The notes beneath the pieces were generated by a model, which worked only from the letters and a program-made list of their open reading frames with translations, had not been told where the DNA came from and ran no database searches. Below are positions 61,652-64,000 of a DNA stretch of 64,000 nucleotides, in pieces. The translations under genes and the position numbers were made by a program. The DNA is taken from NCBI RefSeq assembly GCF_900094585.1, contig NZ_FMAG01000008.1, forward strand, positions 124,001 through 188,000, written 5' to 3'. Within the stretch, counting starts at the first letter, position 1, and each line of letters opens with the position of its first letter. The stretch is from Martinezella multihospitum (GTDB lineage Bacteria; Pseudomonadota; Alphaproteobacteria; Rhizobiales; Rhizobiaceae).

Positions 61652-61750
61652 GGGCAATTCCAGGAAGAGCGCGCAGCGGTTTTCCTGGAATTGTATGAAG
61701 AGAAAGAGCTAGGGCAGTTCGGAGATTCCGAGAAAAGCTGAACCGCTCTC
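61652..61750. repeat. Rhizobial mosaic palindromic repeat, copy 3
   Basis: The element has the two-module structure of the copy at 19853. Module one has perfect 12-base arms CAATTCCAGGAA (61655-61666) and TTCCTGGAATTG (61682-61693); module two runs from AGGGCAGTTCGG to CTGAACCGCTCT. It lies between the convergent PBP and TetR genes and may act as a transcript-end hairpin. Confidence 0.85.
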
Positions 61751-61784
61751 CCCTGTTCTGACGGTCTCGCGAAGGCCGCGACAG

Positions 61785-62477
61785 TCAAACACCGCTATAG
61801 CCACAGCCGCGCAAGAAAAAAGTGGCGGCCTCGCGTGCATGATCCTCCATCTGCGACTTCACCGGCGTCAGATCGGCATGGAAGAGCGAGGATATCATCA
61901 TCGGCAGCAGCACCAGATCGATGAAATAGCGTGTCGTGGCTTCAATATTAGCCGGTGCAAAGGCGGGGAGCGACTTGAGTTCTTTGGCCTCTGCCAATTC
62001 CGCTAGGAGTTTCATCGCGGTCGCCGTCCCATGCGCCCGCATGGCGTAGTGGATCGTGGTCGCCAGATCCGGGTGGCGTGTCGCCTCGCCGATCACGCTG
62101 CGTATAAGCCCTATGGTTTCCGCCCGGATGGCGCGCTGGACAATCAGGACGCCCGCTGATTGAAAGCGCTCGAGAATGGTGCCCGATGTTGCGGAACCCA
62201 CCATCTCGCCGGATTTTTGCGCCCAGCGGATGACGACCTCTCTGAACAAGGTCTCCTTGTTCGTGAAGCGCGCATAAATGCTCGGCTTGCCGGCTCTCGC
62301 CACCTCGGCAATCTCATCAATGCTGGCACCCTCATAGCCGCGGGCAATGAAGACCTGGAGAGCCGCTTCCAAAATTCTGTCCTCGACTTCGCCTGCCCTC
62401 TCCCGCGGCGGGCGACCACGTCGCGTTGCATTTGTCTTTGCCGGTGTAATTTGGGGTTTTGCCATTTCTCGCGGCAT
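61785..62477 (-). CDS. TetR family repressor
   Basis: The 230-residue protein has a basic N terminus, the TetR helix-turn-helix (EDRILEAALQVFIARGYEGASIDEIAEVARAGKPSIYARFTNKETLF) and a helical effector domain of the AefR/TetR_C type. GTGAGG lies six bases before the ATG at 62477, which fixes the start against a longer frame to 62531. It is divergent from an emrAB-like operon that it probably represses. Confidence 0.92.
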   Translation of the reverse strand: MPREMAKPQITPAKTNATRRGRPPRERAGEVEDRILEAALQVFIARGYEGASIDEIAEVARAGKPSIYARFTNKETLFREVVIRWAQKSGEMVGSATSGTILERFQSAGVLIVQRAIRAETIGLIRSVIGEATRHPDLATTIHYAMRAHGTATAMKLLAELAEAKELKSLPAFAPANIEATTRYFIDLVLLPMMISSLFHADLTPVKSQMEDHAREAATFFLRGCGYSGV

Positions 62478-62567
62478 GACTGACCTCACTGCTTTTTGAT
62501 TGGCTTGGACGCGGTTTAGCACCCTCTGCACCTCTTGACTAACACCTCGATCAGCTCTACGTCAATA

Positions 62568-62597
62568 TTTAAATTGAACGTTTCGTTTCAATTTAAA
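62568..62597. promoter_or_regulatory. TetR operator of the emrAB-like operon
   Basis: Perfect 11-base arms TTTAAATTGAA (62568-62578) and TTCAATTTAAA (62587-62597) are eight bases apart, between the divergent TetR and HlyD-family genes and 24 bases before the latter. Size and symmetry fit a TetR-dimer site. Confidence 0.75.
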
Positions 62598-62621
62598 CCC
62601 TGGTGACAGAAGAGGTAGAAG

Positions 62622-63881
62622 ATGAGCACGCCTCAGGATGAGACTCTCGGAAAATTGATCGTGCTGGAGCCGAAGGCGACCGGCGCCAAGGCAAATCATG
62701 AGCAAAGCGGCCTCCCGGCCCTGCAGGAACGAGCAGAAGCGCCGCAACCTGGCGATAAAACCCGAATCCTCGACGAAAATGCCGAAACGCCGGATGACAC
62801 CGGCCAGAAGGATCCGACTAGCGGCCCCTCCCAACGCCTGAGGATGCTCCTGATCGGCGGAAGCGCGCTCGCTGTTGCGGCGGCGGTGACCTTTGTCTAT
62901 TGGGACAACGCCTCGCATTATGAGAGCACCGACGATGCCTTCATCGCTGCGCGGCAATATGCCATCACCTCGCGGGTAGCCGGTTATATTTCTTCCGTTC
63001 CCGTCACCGACAACCAGCACGTCATGAGCGGTGAAGTGATCGCCCGCATCGACGATCGCGACTATCAAACAGCTCTGGAGCAGGCGCAGGCTCAGGTCGC
63101 TGCCGCAAACGCCAATATCCAGAACACTGAGGCACAGAAGCGGGTTCAGGGAGCGAATGTGGAAGAGGCCAAGGCTCAGGTCGCACAGGCCCAAGCCAAT
63201 CTCGTCTTCGCCCAGCAGCAAAACGACCGCTACCAGGGGCTGGTGAAGAGCGGCTCCGGCACTCTTCAGGAAGCGCAGCAATATACCTCGCAATTGCACC
63301 AGCAACAGGCTGCCCTGAACACCGATCAAGCCTCATTGACCGCTGCGCAGCGTCAGCTCGACGCTTATGACTTCCAGATCGCCAACGTTCAGGCCACTCT
63401 CAAGCAGGATCAAGCCCAGCTCGACCAGGCCAAGCTCAATTTTTCCTACACGACGATGACGGCAGCGCAGCCGGGTCGAGTGGTGCAACTGTCGGCCGGC
63501 GACGGCGAATATGTGCAGGCGGGCACGAATCTGGCCATGTTCGTGCCGGACAAGCTCTGGGTTACGGCCAACTTCAAGGAAACCCAGCTCGATCATATGC
63601 GCCCGGGCCAGCCGGTAACGCTGACTATCGATGCGTATAGCGGCCGCACGATCTATGGCCATGTCGCCAGCGTACAGCCGGGATCAGGAACGGCATTTTC
63701 ATTGCTTCCGGCGGAAAACGCCACCGGCAACTATGTGAAGATCGTCCAGCGCGTTCCGGTGAAGATCGAGCTCGATGACGTGCCGAGCGATGTCGCACTG
63801 GGGCCGGGCATGTCCGTCGTCCCCACGGTGCGCACCGATGCCAGCCCCTCCTTATGGGACAGCTTGAGGACCGTGTTGTGA
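62622..63881 (+). CDS. HlyD/EmrA family membrane fusion protein
   Basis: The 419-residue protein has a cytosolic tail, one membrane helix (about 70-90), the DDAFIAARQYAITSRVAGYI biotinyl-lipoyl half, a long coiled coil of Gln/Ala heptads (about 140-270) and the second lipoyl half (GRVVQLSAGDGEYVQAGTNLAMFVPDKLWVTANFKETQL). EmrA-type proteins bridge an inner membrane pump to the outer membrane. GAGG stands seven bases before the ATG. It is coupled to the pump gene. Confidence 0.93.
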   Translation: MSTPQDETLGKLIVLEPKATGAKANHEQSGLPALQERAEAPQPGDKTRILDENAETPDDTGQKDPTSGPSQRLRMLLIGGSALAVAAAVTFVYWDNASHYESTDDAFIAARQYAITSRVAGYISSVPVTDNQHVMSGEVIARIDDRDYQTALEQAQAQVAAANANIQNTEAQKRVQGANVEEAKAQVAQAQANLVFAQQQNDRYQGLVKSGSGTLQEAQQYTSQLHQQQAALNTDQASLTAAQRQLDAYDFQIANVQATLKQDQAQLDQAKLNFSYTTMTAAQPGRVVQLSAGDGEYVQAGTNLAMFVPDKLWVTANFKETQLDHMRPGQPVTLTIDAYSGRTIYGHVASVQPGSGTAFSLLPAENATGNYVKIVQRVPVKIELDDVPSDVALGPGMSVVPTVRTDASPSLWDSLRTVL

Positions 63882-64000
63882 GCACGAACGCTGCCGCCAG
63901 ATCGGCGGCAAACCCCTGGATCATCGCGATCGTCGTCGCACTTGCCAGCTTCATGGAAGTGCTCGACACAACCATCGCCAACGTCGCCCTGAACTATATT
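63878..64000 (+). CDS. EmrB-like MFS (DHA2) pump, 5' part only
   Basis: A GTG at 63878 overlaps the HlyD-family stop (GTGA). The 41 visible codons give a first membrane helix with FMEVLDTTIANVALNYI, the DHA2 signature. The gene runs off the right edge. Confidence 0.88.
   Translation, partial: MSTNAAARSAANPWIIAIVVALASFMEVLDTTIANVALNYI

Overview
The window is high-GC, densely packed chromosomal or chromid DNA of an alphaproteobacterium, most likely a soil or plant-associated Rhizobium. This rests on gene content and style: many ABC uptake operons, LysR, IclR, LacI, AraC and MmyB-type regulators, rhizobial mosaic palindromic repeats in three places, and an alphaproteobacterial-type SOS box before dinB. 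No rRNA, tRNA, CRISPR array, insertion sequence or prophage gene was seen. The first gene (RidA-like) is cut by the left edge and the last (EmrB-like) by the right edge.

Left part (1-36 kb) holds small metabolic modules. In order: a RidA fragment, an IclR regulator, a SelA-like PLP enzyme and an orphan double ABC ATPase; a purine operon (LacI regulator, adenine deaminase, AzgA-type permease) under a 20-bp LacI-type palindrome; an Orn/Lys/Arg decarboxylase with a GNAT acetyltransferase; two small coupled genes divergent from dinB; a redox operon of Tat-exported MsrB and a CcdA-thioredoxin protein, with a DUF2325 gene behind a 36-bp palindrome; a methyltransferase-PNPOx pair; a LysR gene whose last codons come from a repeat element; a FecBCD-type importer followed by a ModA-like protein without signal peptide; a seven-gene operon combining a peptide-type ABC importer with two nucleoside hydrolases and a DapA-like lyase, divergent from a LysR gene; and an MmyB-type regulator divergent from a DHA2 efflux pump.

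The centrepiece is 36.1-59.7 kb, a 23-kb island for growth on methylated amines. Trimethylamine is oxidised to its N-oxide (tmm), demethylated to dimethylamine (tdm), then to monomethylamine (dmmDABC). Monomethylamine enters the indirect N-methylglutamate route (gmaS, mgsABC, mgdABCD). Formaldehyde-level carbon is passed on tetrahydrofolate through folD and purU to formate. An amino-acid-type permease faces tdm and may be an importer. A soluble PAS plus chemoreceptor-tip protein, a cupin XRE regulator and a GlxA/GbdR-type AraC regulator complete the island. Similar A/T-rich GAA...TTC dyads precede tdm, dmmD and mgsA and may mark a shared regulon.

The right end (59.9-64 kb) carries a stand-alone class B penicillin-binding protein and a TetR-EmrAB type efflux locus with a large palindromic operator. 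Functions are assigned from recognised motifs, gene order and family knowledge. No database search was run, and substrates of transporters are inferences.
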